A DNA stretch of 64,000 nt. Origin: an uncultured Eubacteriales bacterium (GTDB lineage: Bacteria > Bacillota > Clostridia > Peptostreptococcales > Anaerovoracaceae). The notes under the pieces were generated by a model. That model saw only the letters and a list, made by a program, of their open reading frames with translations, did not search any database and was not told where the DNA came from. This document shows, piece after piece, positions 1 through 9,720 of the stretch. The position numbers and the translations under genes were made by a program. Numbering within the stretch: the first letter of the stretch is position 1; each line of letters begins with the position of its first letter. The stretch covers positions 18,783 to 82,782 of the forward strand of contig CAJTYS010000014.1 in assembly GCA_910583765.1 (NCBI GenBank), read 5' to 3'.

Positions 1-230
1 TTGTACTTGATAAAATCTTTGGCTGTTTTTGCCCGCTCCATGGCCTGAGGCGGAATGGCCAGCAGAAATGACATGACCAGCTGCACCACAGAGCCTTTCG
101 TCAGACCGTCCACAAAAAACATTTTTGTGTTTTTATCACCAATGGAAAGATCCCGCTCCAGCACGTCAAAGCATTCTCCCAAGGGCAGTTTTTTTCGGAT
201 CTCGTCCAGAAATTGATTATATTTGTTCAT
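1..230 (-). CDS. Probable GerA-family spore germination protein, N-terminal part
   Basis: The gene runs off the left edge, so only about 76 N-terminal residues are visible. They read as a soluble start (MNKYNQFLDEIRKKLP) followed by a 'DVLERDLSIGDK..MFFVDGLTKGSVV' stretch. That resembles the N-terminal cytoplasmic region of GerA-type germinant receptor subunits, where a '(Y/F)(I/V)DGL' motif is typical. The ATG at 228-230 is preceded by a good AGGAG site. The next gene leftward on the same strand, DUF4340, lies upstream with a 73-bp gap. The family call rests on this short segment only; any other protein with this N-terminal fold is possible. Confidence 0.5.
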   Translation of the reverse strand, partial: MNKYNQFLDEIRKKLPLGECFDVLERDLSIGDKNTKMFFVDGLTKGSVVQLVMSFLLAIPPQAMERAKTAKDFIKY

Positions 231-303
231 GTTTTCTCACTCCTAACAAATCTATGTTTAGTTTGCCGAAATGAGGAAATATCATGCATGAAATCCAATT
301 TTC

Positions 304-1230
304 TTACCTGCCCACTAACTTTTGCACCCCAGAGAGGTACACTTTGTAGATCATCTTTGAGCCTACCATCTGCATGTAAACATACTCCACTCCTTCCTCC
401 TGGAATGGTTTTCCCATGTAGAAAACATGCGTCCTCTTCACCCCGACCTGTGCGTCTTCATAAACCGCGGTCACTTCCTTTCGGGATTTTTTGTTGAGCC
501 CATAGGCTTTCAGCTGCTTTTTCTCTACATTATAATTCACGCAGTCATCCAGACGGATGGTGGAAAGCTCGCTGCCATAAGTGGCCAGTTTTTCTGCGTC
601 GTCCTTGCTTTCATTCGGGCAGACATCTATGTTTTTTCCATTCCTGGTGATGGTAATGGATTTCAAAGTAGCGCCGCTGATAGTCGGGAACAAGTCCCCT
701 TGGAGCAAGTCTTTTTCATTGAAAACCAAAAATCCCAACAAATGGCTGCTGACCGTATAAATGGTCTTTCCTTCGTCCGCTGTCAGATAATAATCGGAGG
801 CTCCAGCCATATTGCCGATTTTCACCACTGTGTCGTTTTTATGTTTGTCCCTGAGGGTGATCATGTACATGGGATTCATCAGCCCATAACTAGGCAGAGA
901 ATCGGGATCCGCGATCATGCTGGTAGCTGTGATCTGCGAAAAGGCCTTCACCATGTTTTCCGTCTGGAACTGATCCAGCGGGAAATCGAGGTTTTTTGCG
1001 CGGTACCATTTCCCCTTCTTTTTTCTCAAGGTCACAGTGCTTTGAAAATCCGTGTAAGTGACCTTGCGGATCTCCTCTGTGTTGAGCTGGATCACTGTCA
1101 ATGACTGAGTCTCTGTCTCTTCGTCCCCCTGCTGCCATTGCAGGTAAAACCAAGCTCCCACTACTGCGAGAGCCAAAAAGACCACGATGCCCACTCCCAG
1201 TGGAACCACGATGCTCTTTTTCTTTTTCAT
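304..1230 (-). CDS. DUF4340 domain membrane-anchored protein
   Basis: A 308-residue protein with one N-terminal transmembrane helix (about residues 7-30, after a KKKK charge cluster) and an extracytoplasmic body. The body contains 'GKWYRAKNLDFPLDQFQTENMV' near residue 75 and '..SYGLMNP...' near 115, both typical of DUF4340. In many bacteria DUF4340 proteins sit beside gliding/ABC-type GldG-like genes; here they do not. The start at 1228-1230 was chosen because a GGGGAGG site lies 6-12 nt upstream, while the longer reading frame start has none. The function of the family is unknown. Confidence 0.75.
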   Translation of the reverse strand: MKKKKSIVVPLGVGIVVFLALAVVGAWFYLQWQQGDEETETQSLTVIQLNTEEIRKVTYTDFQSTVTLRKKKGKWYRAKNLDFPLDQFQTENMVKAFSQITATSMIADPDSLPSYGLMNPMYMITLRDKHKNDTVVKIGNMAGASDYYLTADEGKTIYTVSSHLLGFLVFNEKDLLQGDLFPTISGATLKSITITRNGKNIDVCPNESKDDAEKLATYGSELSTIRLDDCVNYNVEKKQLKAYGLNKKSRKEVTAVYEDAQVGVKRTHVFYMGKPFQEEGVEYVYMQMVGSKMIYKVYLSGVQKLVGR

Positions 1231-1336
1231 TGTGCCTCCCCTTTTCAAAGCCCTGCCCTCCATGCTCCATTATAAACGGGAATTTCATTGACCCTGTGAA
1301 AACGCCAGGATCCATGTTTTCCATCTGATAAAAGCA

Positions 1337-1368
1337 TCCCCTGTCCGGCTTTTACGCCCAGACAGGGA
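1337..1368 (-). terminator. Putative intrinsic terminator after the small membrane protein gene
   Basis: Inverted repeat TCCCCTGTC...GACAGGGA with a 15-nt loop that contains a small GC/GC inner pair. Read leftward it is followed by TGCTTTTATC. It sits just below the stop of the 81-residue gene and above the DUF4340 start. The U tract is modest, so efficiency is uncertain. Confidence 0.5.
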
Positions 1369-1382
1369 ATCTTTCGTTCATG

Positions 1383-1628
1383 TCATTTTTTCTTCTTTTT
1401 GTGATTGGTTCTTGTGTTTCTCGGCGCAGAAGCCGCCTCCTTTTCCGCCATGTTTTTCTTGGATTTCGCCCGCAGAAACGTCCAGCCCACATAAATGAAA
1501 GCCAGAGAAACGCTGAGCACCACCATGTTCCCAGGCGTATCCGCGATTCCAAAAAACTTGGCTGCGAACAGACCGCCTATGAGAAAAATCCAGAAATAAA
1601 TAAACTTTCCAAGGATACCATTGCCCAT
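1383..1628 (-). CDS. Small two-helix membrane protein of unknown function
   Basis: An 81-residue protein with two hydrophobic segments (about residues 7-26 and 33-52) and a strongly basic C-terminus ending in KKKKK. An AAAGGAG site precedes the ATG at the usual distance. It lies 31 bp downstream of pyruvate carboxylase on the same strand and is probably cotranscribed with it. I do not recognise a named family. The basic tail suggests a cytoplasmic C-terminus by the positive-inside rule. Confidence 0.6.
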   Translation of the reverse strand: MGNGILGKFIYFWIFLIGGLFAAKFFGIADTPGNMVVLSVSLAFIYVGWTFLRAKSKKNMAEKEAASAPRNTRTNHKKKKK

Positions 1629-1659
1629 AGCAAACTCCTTTACCTCAAAACAACTGCGT

Positions 1660-4600
1660 TTATTTCAATTTAGCTACTAGTTCGCCTGCCTTGACCTGCT
1701 GGCCTTCTTTTACATAGATCTTGTCAACAGTGCCTTTCATTGGCGATAAGATGTTGGTTTCCATTTTCATGGCTTCAATCACAGCGATCGGCTGCTTTTC
1801 GTCCACTTCATCGCCTTCTGCTACCAGCATCTTTAAGATGTTGCCCGGGATATTGGCCCCGATTTCAGACGGGTCTTCCTCATTGGCATAGAGGATCTGG
1901 GATGCTGTGGCTACGATGCTCGCGTCCTTATCTTTGATCCGCACTGCGCTCCGGTTCCCGTTTACTTCAAACACAACGTCTCGGAAGCCTTCTTCGTTTG
2001 CGTCCCGTACATCATTGAGACGGATTACCAGCTCCTTGCCTTCTGCGATCTTCACTTCACAGGTCTCGCCTTCCGCTAACCCGTGGAAGAAGATGTCGCT
2101 TCCCATCATACGGAAGTTTCCTTCCTTTTTCAGGCTGGCGATAAAGTCTTCAAACACCTTTGGATACAGCGCGTAGCTGAGGGCCTGCCGTTCTGTGCCT
2201 TCCAGACCCAGATCATCCTGGAGTTTTTTCTTAATTGCGTCAAAATCTTCTTCAGGAAGCAGTTCCCCTGGCCTGCAGGTGATCGGTTCTTTATCTTTCA
2301 GCACCAGTTTCTGCAATTTTTCCGGAAAACCGCCTTCCGGCTGTCCCATCATGCCTTCAAAATAGGAGACAATGGAATCTGGGAAGTCAATGTCTTTTGC
2401 TTTTTCATAAATGTTTTCCGGCGTCAGACCATTCTGGACCATGAATATGGCCATGTCGCCCACTGCTTTGGAAGACGGCGTTACTTTTACAATGTCTCCC
2501 AGCATTTCATTCACGGTCTTGTACATGTCTTTCACTTCTTCAAACTTGTGGCCCAGCCCAAAGCTTTCTACCTGCGGTTTCAAGTTGGAATACTGACCTC
2601 CTGGGATCTCATATTTGTAGATCTCCGCGGAGCTTGCCAATAGTTCGGATTCAAATCCTTTATAAACAGGACGCACCGCTGCCCAGTAGTCAGAGATTTT
2701 CTGGACGCCGTCTGGGTCAATGCCCGTGTCCCGTCCGGTGTTTTCCAAGGCTGCCACTACGGAGTTCAGAGCTGGCTGGCTAGTAAGGCCGGACATGCTG
2801 TTGAACGCCGCGTCCGCGATATCCACTCCCGCGCTGGCGGCCATAAGGATGGTAGCGATGCCGTTTCCGCTGGTGTCATGAGTATGAAGATGGATCGGGA
2901 TGCTGATTTCTTGCTTGAGGGCATCGATCAGTTTTCTTGCTGCCATTGGCTTGATGAGCCCTGACATGTCTTTGATTCCCAGAATATGGGAGCCTCTCTT
3001 TTCCAGCTCTTTTGCCATCTTCACATAATAGCTGAGGTTATATTTTTCTCTTTTATCATCTAGGATATCACCTGTGTAACAGATGCAGGCTTCCGCCACT
3101 TTGTCCTGATTCAGCACTTCATCCAAAGCCACTTCCATGCCTTCGATCCAGTTGAGGGAGTCGAAGATACGGAACACATCGATCCCTGACTTAGCGGATT
3201 CTTTGACGAACCTGCGGATCACATTGTCCGGGTAGTTTTTATAGCCCACGCCATTCGCGCCCCGAATCAGCATCTGGAACAGAATGTTTGGCATTTTTCT
3301 GCGCAGCGTGTCCAGTCTTTCCCACGGGGATTCTTTCAGGAACCTGTAGGAGGTGTCAAACGTAGCCCCACCCCACATTTCCAGGGAAAAGAGATCTTTG
3401 CCATAGTATGCCACAGCTGGAGCGATCTTTTCCATGTCCACGGTCCTGACTCTGGTGGCCATCAGAGATTGCTGCGCGTCTCTCATCGTAGTGTCTGTCA
3501 ACAGCAGCTTTTTCTGTTCCAGGATCCAGTCCGCCAGACCTTTCGGGCCTTTTTCATCCAGCATCTGTTTTGTGCCGGACAAATCATCGATCACTTCCTG
3601 CTTGATTCTTGGGAAGATCGGCACGTCAAAATCAGGTTTCACACCCTTGGTTTCGTTGACGAATTTTTCACCTAAATAAGTAAGCACTTTCAATTCCTTG
3701 TCCTGCCTTGCCCTGATGTTCAGCAGTTCTGGATTGTCAGCAATGAATCCGGTGTCACAGTTCCCCTTTCTAAAGGTTGGGTGGTTCAGCACGTTGAGCA
3801 GGAATGTGACATTTGTCTTCACGCCTTTGATCTTCATTTCCCGCAGAGCTCTGACTGCCTTGTTAGCCGCGTCATTAAAGGACCTGGCCCAGGAAGTGAC
3901 TTTTACCAATAGGCTGTCGTAGTATGGGGAAATGGTGGAATCCGCGAACGCGTTCCCGCCATCTAAACGGATGCCAAAGCCAGATGCGCTGCGATACATG
4001 GTGATCATGCCTGTGTCCGGCGCAAAGCCATTGATCGGGTCTTCTGTAGTGACACGGCACTGGATGGCATATCCTCTCGGCCGGATGGAATCCTGCCCTT
4101 TGATGTTCACTTCATCGGAATCCAATGCGTATCCCTGCGCGATCAAAATCTGAGACTGCACAATGTCTATGCCTGTGGTCATTTCCGTTACTGTATGTTC
4201 TACTTGGATTCTTGGGTTCATTTCAATGAAATAATGGTCTCCATTTTTGTCCACCAAGAATTCCACGGTCCCCGCGTTCCTGTAGTCCACGGCTCCTGCG
4301 ATCTTCAGTGCGTCCGCGCAGATCTTTTCTCTCTGTTCCTGCGTGATGCAGATGGCTGGCGTGAATTCCACGACTTTCTGATGCCTTCTCTGGATCGAAC
4401 AGTCTCTTTCATATAGATGTACTAAATTCCCGTGATTATCGCCCAACACCTGGACTTCAATATGTTTTGGCCGTTCTAGGTATTTTTCGATGAACATGTC
4501 ATCAATGCCAAAGGCTTTCTTTGCTTCACTCTTGGCGCTGCGGAACTGAGGGATCAATTCCTCTGGAGTCCGCACAATGCGCATGCCTCTGCCGCCGCCG

Positions 4601-5103
4601 CCTGCCGCTGCTTTCAGCATGACCGGATAGCCGCAGAACTCTGCGTATTTGACTGCGTCTTCTTCTGACTGGACAGCCTCTTCCACCCCTGGGATAGTAG
4701 GCACGCCCACTTTATTGGCAACGATCTTGGACTGGATCTTATCTCCCAGGCTTTCCATCATTTGATGAGTCGGCCCAATGAACACGATGCCAGAGGCTTC
4801 GCAGGCTCTGGCAAAATCTGCGTTTTCTGATAAAAATCCGTAACCCGGATGAATCGCGTCCACGCCTTTTGCCTTTGCTAATTCAATGATTTCATCAATG
4901 GCAAGATATGCGTCTACTGGAGATTTTCCCTTCCCCACACAATAAGATTCATCCGCCTTTGTTCTGAAAAGCGTGTTTTTATCTTCTTCTGAATAAATAG
5001 CCACGCTTCTGATTCCAAGTTCTCTGCAGGCTCTGAATATTCGGATCGCGATTTCTCCTCTGTTCGCCACCAACACTCTCTTAAACTTTCTGTTTTGTTC
5101 CAT
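1660..5103 (-). CDS. pyc: Pyruvate carboxylase
   Basis: A 1147-residue, full-length single-chain pyruvate carboxylase, which makes oxaloacetate from pyruvate, bicarbonate and ATP using covalently bound biotin. The N-terminal biotin carboxylase domain covers about residues 1-460, with the Gly-rich ATP loop 'AAAGGGGRGMR' and 'EMNPRIQVEHTVTE'. The central carboxyltransferase domain is about 520-800, with 'TTMRDAQQSLMATRVR' and 'LHTHDTSGNG'. The C-terminal biotinyl domain carries 'EAMKMET', with Lys about 1113 as the biotin site. A strong AAGGAG precedes the ATG. MscS and TypA lie upstream on the same strand. The role would be anaplerosis in a cell with an incomplete TCA cycle. Confidence 0.97.
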   Translation of the reverse strand: MEQNRKFKRVLVANRGEIAIRIFRACRELGIRSVAIYSEEDKNTLFRTKADESYCVGKGKSPVDAYLAIDEIIELAKAKGVDAIHPGYGFLSENADFARACEASGIVFIGPTHQMMESLGDKIQSKIVANKVGVPTIPGVEEAVQSEEDAVKYAEFCGYPVMLKAAAGGGGRGMRIVRTPEELIPQFRSAKSEAKKAFGIDDMFIEKYLERPKHIEVQVLGDNHGNLVHLYERDCSIQRRHQKVVEFTPAICITQEQREKICADALKIAGAVDYRNAGTVEFLVDKNGDHYFIEMNPRIQVEHTVTEMTTGIDIVQSQILIAQGYALDSDEVNIKGQDSIRPRGYAIQCRVTTEDPINGFAPDTGMITMYRSASGFGIRLDGGNAFADSTISPYYDSLLVKVTSWARSFNDAANKAVRALREMKIKGVKTNVTFLLNVLNHPTFRKGNCDTGFIADNPELLNIRARQDKELKVLTYLGEKFVNETKGVKPDFDVPIFPRIKQEVIDDLSGTKQMLDEKGPKGLADWILEQKKLLLTDTTMRDAQQSLMATRVRTVDMEKIAPAVAYYGKDLFSLEMWGGATFDTSYRFLKESPWERLDTLRRKMPNILFQMLIRGANGVGYKNYPDNVIRRFVKESAKSGIDVFRIFDSLNWIEGMEVALDEVLNQDKVAEACICYTGDILDDKREKYNLSYYVKMAKELEKRGSHILGIKDMSGLIKPMAARKLIDALKQEISIPIHLHTHDTSGNGIATILMAASAGVDIADAAFNSMSGLTSQPALNSVVAALENTGRDTGIDPDGVQKISDYWAAVRPVYKGFESELLASSAEIYKYEIPGGQYSNLKPQVESFGLGHKFEEVKDMYKTVNEMLGDIVKVTPSSKAVGDMAIFMVQNGLTPENIYEKAKDIDFPDSIVSYFEGMMGQPEGGFPEKLQKLVLKDKEPITCRPGELLPEEDFDAIKKKLQDDLGLEGTERQALSYALYPKVFEDFIASLKKEGNFRMMGSDIFFHGLAEGETCEVKIAEGKELVIRLNDVRDANEEGFRDVVFEVNGNRSAVRIKDKDASIVATASQILYANEEDPSEIGANIPGNILKMLVAEGDEVDEKQPIAVIEAMKMETNILSPMKGTVDKIYVKEGQQVKAGELVAKLK

Positions 5104-5167
5104 ATTCGGAGTCTCCTTTCTATGTTTATCCTGTATTGTACCATTTTTTGCGGTTTCCCGCTACTAT

Positions 5168-5983
5168 TTAATTATTTGCGCCCCGCTTTCGCCGGATATG
5201 CACATCCATCTGCGGAAACGGAATGGTGATCCCTGCTTCATCGAAGGCTAGCTTCACTTGCTCCTCCAAAAAGTATTTTACGTCCCAATAATCTTCTGTC
5301 TTGCACCAAACCTTTAAGTCTATGGATACGCAGTTGTCATTTTGCCCCGCGACTCCAATGGTCGGAGCTGGTTCCTGGTAAATGCTCGGGTTCTTTTCAG
5401 CGATGCCGGCCAATATGTCTTTGGCCTGCTGGATGTCGTCATCGTATCCAATGCCAAAACAACAATCCACCCGACGCTTGTTCTCTTTTGTGTAATTGAT
5501 CAGGACCGATGTGTTGACCATGCCATTAGGAATGGTGATCACTTTGTTGTCATAGGTTTTCAGGTGGGTGACAAAGAGATCAATGTCCCGCACCTGTCCG
5601 GTCGTGCCGTTGATATCAATAAAGTCATCCTGGGAAAACGGCTTGTTGATCAAGATCATGATGCCCCCTGCCACATTAGCGAGGCTATCCTTCAAAGCCA
5701 GGGCTATGGCTGCTCCTGCCGCGGCCAGCACTGTGATCAGACTGTTCATTTTAAATCCAAACCGCTCCAAAATCGTCAGGATCAAAATGATCCAAAGACC
5801 GATTCTGATCATTTTCAAAATAAAGCGGTACAGCACTGGATCCAGGCTGGATCGTTCCAAAGCCTTTCTTACTACTCGCAAAACAATGGAAATGATCAGC
5901 CAGCCCGCCATCAATATGACAAAGGAAATTCCTATGTTCACCAGCTGTTCCACTGTTCTTTCAGAAATGTTGAAATCTCCCAC
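5168..5983 (-). CDS. mscS: Small-conductance mechanosensitive channel, MscS family
   Basis: A 271-residue MscS-type channel, close to the length of E. coli MscS. Three N-terminal membrane helices are visible (about 18-40, 58-78, 82-110). The third is the pore-lining helix with the Ala/Gly pattern 'AAAGAAIALALKDSLANVAGG'. The cytoplasmic beta domain follows ('INKPFSQDDFIDINGTTGQV...VTIPNG' type) and then the alpha/beta vestibule region. It would release solutes on hypo-osmotic shock. Its start lies 14 bp after the typA stop, so the two genes probably share a transcript. Confidence 0.93.
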   Translation of the reverse strand: MGDFNISERTVEQLVNIGISFVILMAGWLIISIVLRVVRKALERSSLDPVLYRFILKMIRIGLWIILILTILERFGFKMNSLITVLAAAGAAIALALKDSLANVAGGIMILINKPFSQDDFIDINGTTGQVRDIDLFVTHLKTYDNKVITIPNGMVNTSVLINYTKENKRRVDCCFGIGYDDDIQQAKDILAGIAEKNPSIYQEPAPTIGVAGQNDNCVSIDLKVWCKTEDYWDVKYFLEEQVKLAFDEAGITIPFPQMDVHIRRKRGANN

Positions 5984-5997
5984 TATAAAGTGTCCTC

Positions 5998-7878
5998 CTA
6001 ATCGATTTTTCGGCCACTCCTTCTCCGCTCCAGTTCTTTCAACAGCTTTTTACGAAGTCTGATGTCATCAGGAACGATTTCCACCAGTTCATCATCATCA
6101 ATGAATTCCAAGGCTTCTTCCAGGGTAAATGTCCTGGCTGGAGCTAATTTGATATTATCATCGCTTCCTGCGGCCCGCATGTTCGTGGCCTTTTTTGCTT
6201 TGCAGGGATTGACCACCATATCTTCTCCTCGGCTGTTCATGCCGATGATCATGCCTTCGTAGACCTTTGTGCCCGGTTCAATGAACATCTGGACCCGCTC
6301 ACTAATGTTGAACAGAGCATAAGGCGTGGCCACGCCTTCTTCCTGGGCGATCGCCACTCCATTGGTACGCTGGGCGATTTCGCCTTTATATTCATCAAAT
6401 CCGTCAAAACGCCTCACCATGGTGCCTTCGCCTCTGGTGTCATTGATGAACTCTGTCCGATATCCAAGCAGTCCTCTGGTAGGAACCAGGTACTCTAATC
6501 TGGTAAAGCCATTTTCCGCGCTCATTTCCCGCATCAGGCCTTTTCTCAAGTTTAGTTTGGAAATGACAGACCCGGAATATTCATCTGGTACGGAAATCAC
6601 CACTTCTTCAATGGGTTCCAGGACTTTGTTCTTTTCATTTCTCCGCATGATGACCTCTGGTTTGGAAACCGCCAGTTCATAGCCTTCTCTCCTCATGTTT
6701 TCAATGAGGATGGAAAGATGCAGCTCTCCTCTGCCAGACACCTTAAAGCTGTCTGTGGAATCCGTTTCTTCTACCATCAGTCCCACGTTGACTTCCAGTT
6801 CTTTATCCAGCCGCTCTTTCAAATGACGGGATGTCACGAACTTTCCCACTTTTCCCGCGAAAGGACTCTTGTTTACCATGAAATTCATGGACAAAGTTGG
6901 CTCTTCAATATGGATCATTTCCATTGGCTGGGGATCTTTCTCATCACAGATGGTCTCGCCGATGGAAATATCCGCGATACCGGACACCACCACGATATCG
7001 CCGGCCTGGGCTTCCTTCACAGGGACTCGCTTCAATCCTCTGTATAGGAACACCTGATTGATCTTCCTGCTGACAATGCTGCCGTCTGCTTTTGCCAGGG
7101 CCACGGTCTGCGCTTCCCTGATGGAACCTTTCGTGATCCTGCCAATGCCCAGCCTTCCAATGTAATCGTCATATCCCAGCGTCGAAATCTGCAGCTGCAG
7201 TGGTTCTTCCGTCAGATCTGGATATGGCTGCACATGGTTGATGATCGTGTCAAACAGCGGTGTGATGTCCAGACCATTCATGCCGGTCGCGCTTTTTTTC
7301 GCCTTTTTATCTTCCGGCCCAATATCAATGCCTGCCGCGTCTTTCGGATCATACACCACGATCCCTTGTCTCGCGATGCCATACAGGATCGGGAAATCCA
7401 GCTGCTTGTCATTTGCTTCCAGGTCCATGAAAAGCTCGTAGACCTCATCTACCACCTCATCGATCCTTGCGTCCTTTTTGTCAATCTTATTGATCAAAAG
7501 GATCGGATTGATTCCCTGTTCCAAGGACTTTTTCAGCACGAATCTTGTCTGAGGCATCGGACCTTCACTGGAATCCACCAGCAAAATCACGGTGTCTACG
7601 GTTTTCATGATCCGTTCTACTTCCGACGAAAAATCTGCGTGGCCTGGGGTGTCCACAATGTTGATCTTCACATCCCCGTGCATAACAGAACAGTTTTTTG
7701 AATAAATAGTTATGCCGCGTTCCCGCTCGATATCATCGCTGTCCATGATGCAGTCCACCACCTCTTCATTGGCCCGAAACACGCCGCTCTGATTTAAGAA
7801 TGCGTCTACTAACGTGGATTTTCCTGCGTCTACGTGGGCGATCACTGCTATATTGATAATGTTTTGTCTTTCTGTCAT
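5998..7878 (-). CDS. typA: Translational GTPase TypA/BipA
   Basis: A 626-residue ribosome-associated GTPase. It has the G1 motif 'AHVDAGKST', 'DTPGHADFSSEVERI', 'NKIDKKDA', then EF-G-like domains and the BipA C-terminal domain ('GLLGYRTEFINDTRGEGTMV'). The reading frame is open 86 codons further upstream, but family members begin close to 'MTERQNIINIAVIAH', so the ATG at 7876-7878 is preferred although its ribosome-binding site (GCAAGG) is weak. It is divergent from the amidase gene. BipA supports 50S assembly and growth under stress. Confidence 0.95.
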   Translation of the reverse strand: MTERQNIINIAVIAHVDAGKSTLVDAFLNQSGVFRANEEVVDCIMDSDDIERERGITIYSKNCSVMHGDVKINIVDTPGHADFSSEVERIMKTVDTVILLVDSSEGPMPQTRFVLKKSLEQGINPILLINKIDKKDARIDEVVDEVYELFMDLEANDKQLDFPILYGIARQGIVVYDPKDAAGIDIGPEDKKAKKSATGMNGLDITPLFDTIINHVQPYPDLTEEPLQLQISTLGYDDYIGRLGIGRITKGSIREAQTVALAKADGSIVSRKINQVFLYRGLKRVPVKEAQAGDIVVVSGIADISIGETICDEKDPQPMEMIHIEEPTLSMNFMVNKSPFAGKVGKFVTSRHLKERLDKELEVNVGLMVEETDSTDSFKVSGRGELHLSILIENMRREGYELAVSKPEVIMRRNEKNKVLEPIEEVVISVPDEYSGSVISKLNLRKGLMREMSAENGFTRLEYLVPTRGLLGYRTEFINDTRGEGTMVRRFDGFDEYKGEIAQRTNGVAIAQEEGVATPYALFNISERVQMFIEPGTKVYEGMIIGMNSRGEDMVVNPCKAKKATNMRAAGSDDNIKLAPARTFTLEEALEFIDDDELVEIVPDDIRLRKKLLKELERRRSGRKID

Positions 7879-8097
7879 TCTTGTTTTACCTTGCTTCCCA
7901 TTTAAAGTGTTTCGTTCATAATCATACATAAATGATAACCGTACTAGTTTATCACAAAATCCGAAATTTTGCAAGTGGCCCCGAAGCGCCGTTTTTGCCC
8001 CGTTTTTTGATTTTTTGAGCCTTTTTAAGGATTCCCGTCTGAACATTCCTGCCTGCGCTTCATATATTGATACTAAAAGGAAAAAGGAGGATGCCTT

Positions 8098-8649
8098 ATG
8101 CGCAGCATCTATCTCAGTCCTTCCGTCCAGGAACACAATCAGTATGTCACTGGCACAGGAAGCGAAGAATATTACATGAACTTGATCGCCGATGCCATGG
8201 TGCCTTATCTGCGCGCCAATGAGATTGATTTTGTAAGGAACAATCCTTATGACACCCTATCTCAAGTAGTCGCCCAGTCCAATGCGGGCAGCTACGATTT
8301 TCATCTGGCGCTCCACTCTAACACTGCGCCGGAAAATTTGTCTGGCGCCTTGAAAGGCCCGGACATCTATTACTATGGAGACAGCAGGGAGGGAAAAAGA
8401 GCAGCTGATATTTTCGCAGCTGGCCTGAAAGAAATTTATCCTAATCCCAATCTTGTTGCCACCATCCCAAACGCTACCCTTGGAGAACTGAAAAAAACAA
8501 AAGCGCCTGTCAATCTCATTGAGCTAGCCTATCACGACAATCGAGACGATGCCCAATGGATCATCGATCACATCGAACCGATCGCTCGCAGCCTCTCCAT
8601 GTCCCTGGCAGCATACTTTAAAATTCCCTTTTCAGAACCAGAGAAATAA
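8098..8649 (+). CDS. N-acetylmuramoyl-L-alanine amidase (Amidase_3 family), no export signal
   Basis: A 183-residue compact amidase domain. Expected zinc and catalytic positions appear as 'QEHNQYVTGTGSEEYYMNLIAD' near residue 11, 'HLALHSNTAPENLSGALKG' near 58 and the terminal catalytic-Glu segment 'NLIELAYHDN' near 142. It lacks a signal peptide and any wall-binding repeat, so either it acts inside the cell or forespore or it leaves by an unknown route. AAAGGAGG lies 7-8 nt before the ATG. It ends 3 bp from the convergent antitoxin gene. In spore formers this family includes cortex-active enzymes; that role is inference. Confidence 0.85.
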   Translation: MRSIYLSPSVQEHNQYVTGTGSEEYYMNLIADAMVPYLRANEIDFVRNNPYDTLSQVVAQSNAGSYDFHLALHSNTAPENLSGALKGPDIYYYGDSREGKRAADIFAAGLKEIYPNPNLVATIPNATLGELKKTKAPVNLIELAYHDNRDDAQWIIDHIEPIARSLSMSLAAYFKIPFSEPEK

Positions 8650-8652
8650 CCA

Positions 8653-9693
8653 CTAGAACGCTCTAATCTCTTTTGCCAAGGCAAAAGGGATAATCTCACC
8701 ATCTTCCGTATCAACATATGCTTTTTCCTGGTGCATATAACTAACGACGCTTTGGGCGCTGTGATCTTTGAATTTTTCGATGACCTGGTCCAAAGCCTCT
8801 CGTTCTTCTTGTTCCAGGCAGGTGGCGCTGATATTGGGATTTGGAAGAAAGCGATATTTTGTGAACTCGTACCCTTCTTCTTCCCTGATATTTACGTTCT
8901 CCAGCCCAACGATTCTATAATGGCCCAAAGGCAAGGCTCCCATGTCGTTATGGAGATACACCAGGCCTGTGATGGCTCTGCCCGTCCATTTATAACAGAG
9001 CGAATCCGCATACCAGAGCATTTTCATCAGCTTCACTTTATAGAGGTCGTTTATGCGTTCTGCCAAGTAAGAAATCGCACTTTCTACTTTGTCAATGTTC
9101 AGGACTTGATTGCCGTTTGCGTCACAAGGCTCCTGAAAGCAGAGATATTCACTTTCAAGTCCTTGCCGTTTCAGATATTCTCTTCCGTAAGCATCTAAGC
9201 TGGCTATGATCTTTTCTTTGACAGCCAGCCTTTTTTGCTGTGGCAGTTTGCTGCCGTTTTTTTGCAGGAATTCGTGAAATTTTAATGGGTCGTTCCTCAC
9301 GATCCGCAGCATATTGTCATGAGCCGCATCTTGGATTGCTTTGCTTTCGTATCTTGCTACGGTAACTTCTCCCCAATCCAGCAGCTTTGCCAGGTCTGCC
9401 TGGGACAGGCCATATTGTTCCCTGATACCCACGATCTCATGGGATGTTAGCAGGTCGTGGCTTTTTCGATATGCGTTACACGCGTTCAGCAGGTTGGCGT
9501 TTTCCATTTTCCCAGATGCGAATTCGCTTTCATCTTCATCGCTATATTGGCAAAAATAATAAGTCTCCTCATAGGCTACCTCTTCACCTTTTATGATGGT
9601 GTGAGCGACCCGCTTTCTTTCCTCCACCTCGTGAATTTTATCGCACATAGGGCATTCCATTTGAATCTTCCGAACCAAATCATATTGTTTCAT
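8653..9693 (-). CDS. Antitoxin: MqsA-like zinc finger + HTH + Panacea (SocA-like) domain
   Basis: A 346-residue three-part protein. Residues 14-50 form a degenerate MqsA/YgiT-type zinc ribbon: CPMC is intact but the second pair is reduced to a single Cys (YYFCQ). Residues 89-120 are an XRE/MqsA-type helix-turn-helix ('GLSQADLAKLLDWGEVTVARYE'). Residues 200-330 match the Panacea/DUF4065 fold ('KLMKMLWYADSLCYKWTGRAITGLVY'). Panacea is known as a promiscuous antitoxin domain that neutralises unrelated toxins. The start at 9691-9693 fits an AAGGAG site at 8 nt better than the ATG six bases upstream. It follows the MqsR-like toxin by 27 bp. It should bind the palindrome at 10135-10177; this is inference. 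Confidence 0.82.
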   Translation of the reverse strand: MKQYDLVRKIQMECPMCDKIHEVEERKRVAHTIIKGEEVAYEETYYFCQYSDEDESEFASGKMENANLLNACNAYRKSHDLLTSHEIVGIREQYGLSQADLAKLLDWGEVTVARYESKAIQDAAHDNMLRIVRNDPLKFHEFLQKNGSKLPQQKRLAVKEKIIASLDAYGREYLKRQGLESEYLCFQEPCDANGNQVLNIDKVESAISYLAERINDLYKVKLMKMLWYADSLCYKWTGRAITGLVYLHNDMGALPLGHYRIVGLENVNIREEEGYEFTKYRFLPNPNISATCLEQEEREALDQVIEKFKDHSAQSVVSYMHQEKAYVDTEDGEIIPFALAKEIRAF

Positions 9694-9720
9694 TGTCATG
9701 ACTCCTTCCTGCCTGCGATC

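Noticed and set aside
7879..8136. N-terminal extension of TypA by 86 codons
   Set aside because: It overlaps the divergent amidase start, lacks homology to the family, and the usual TypA start is at 7878.
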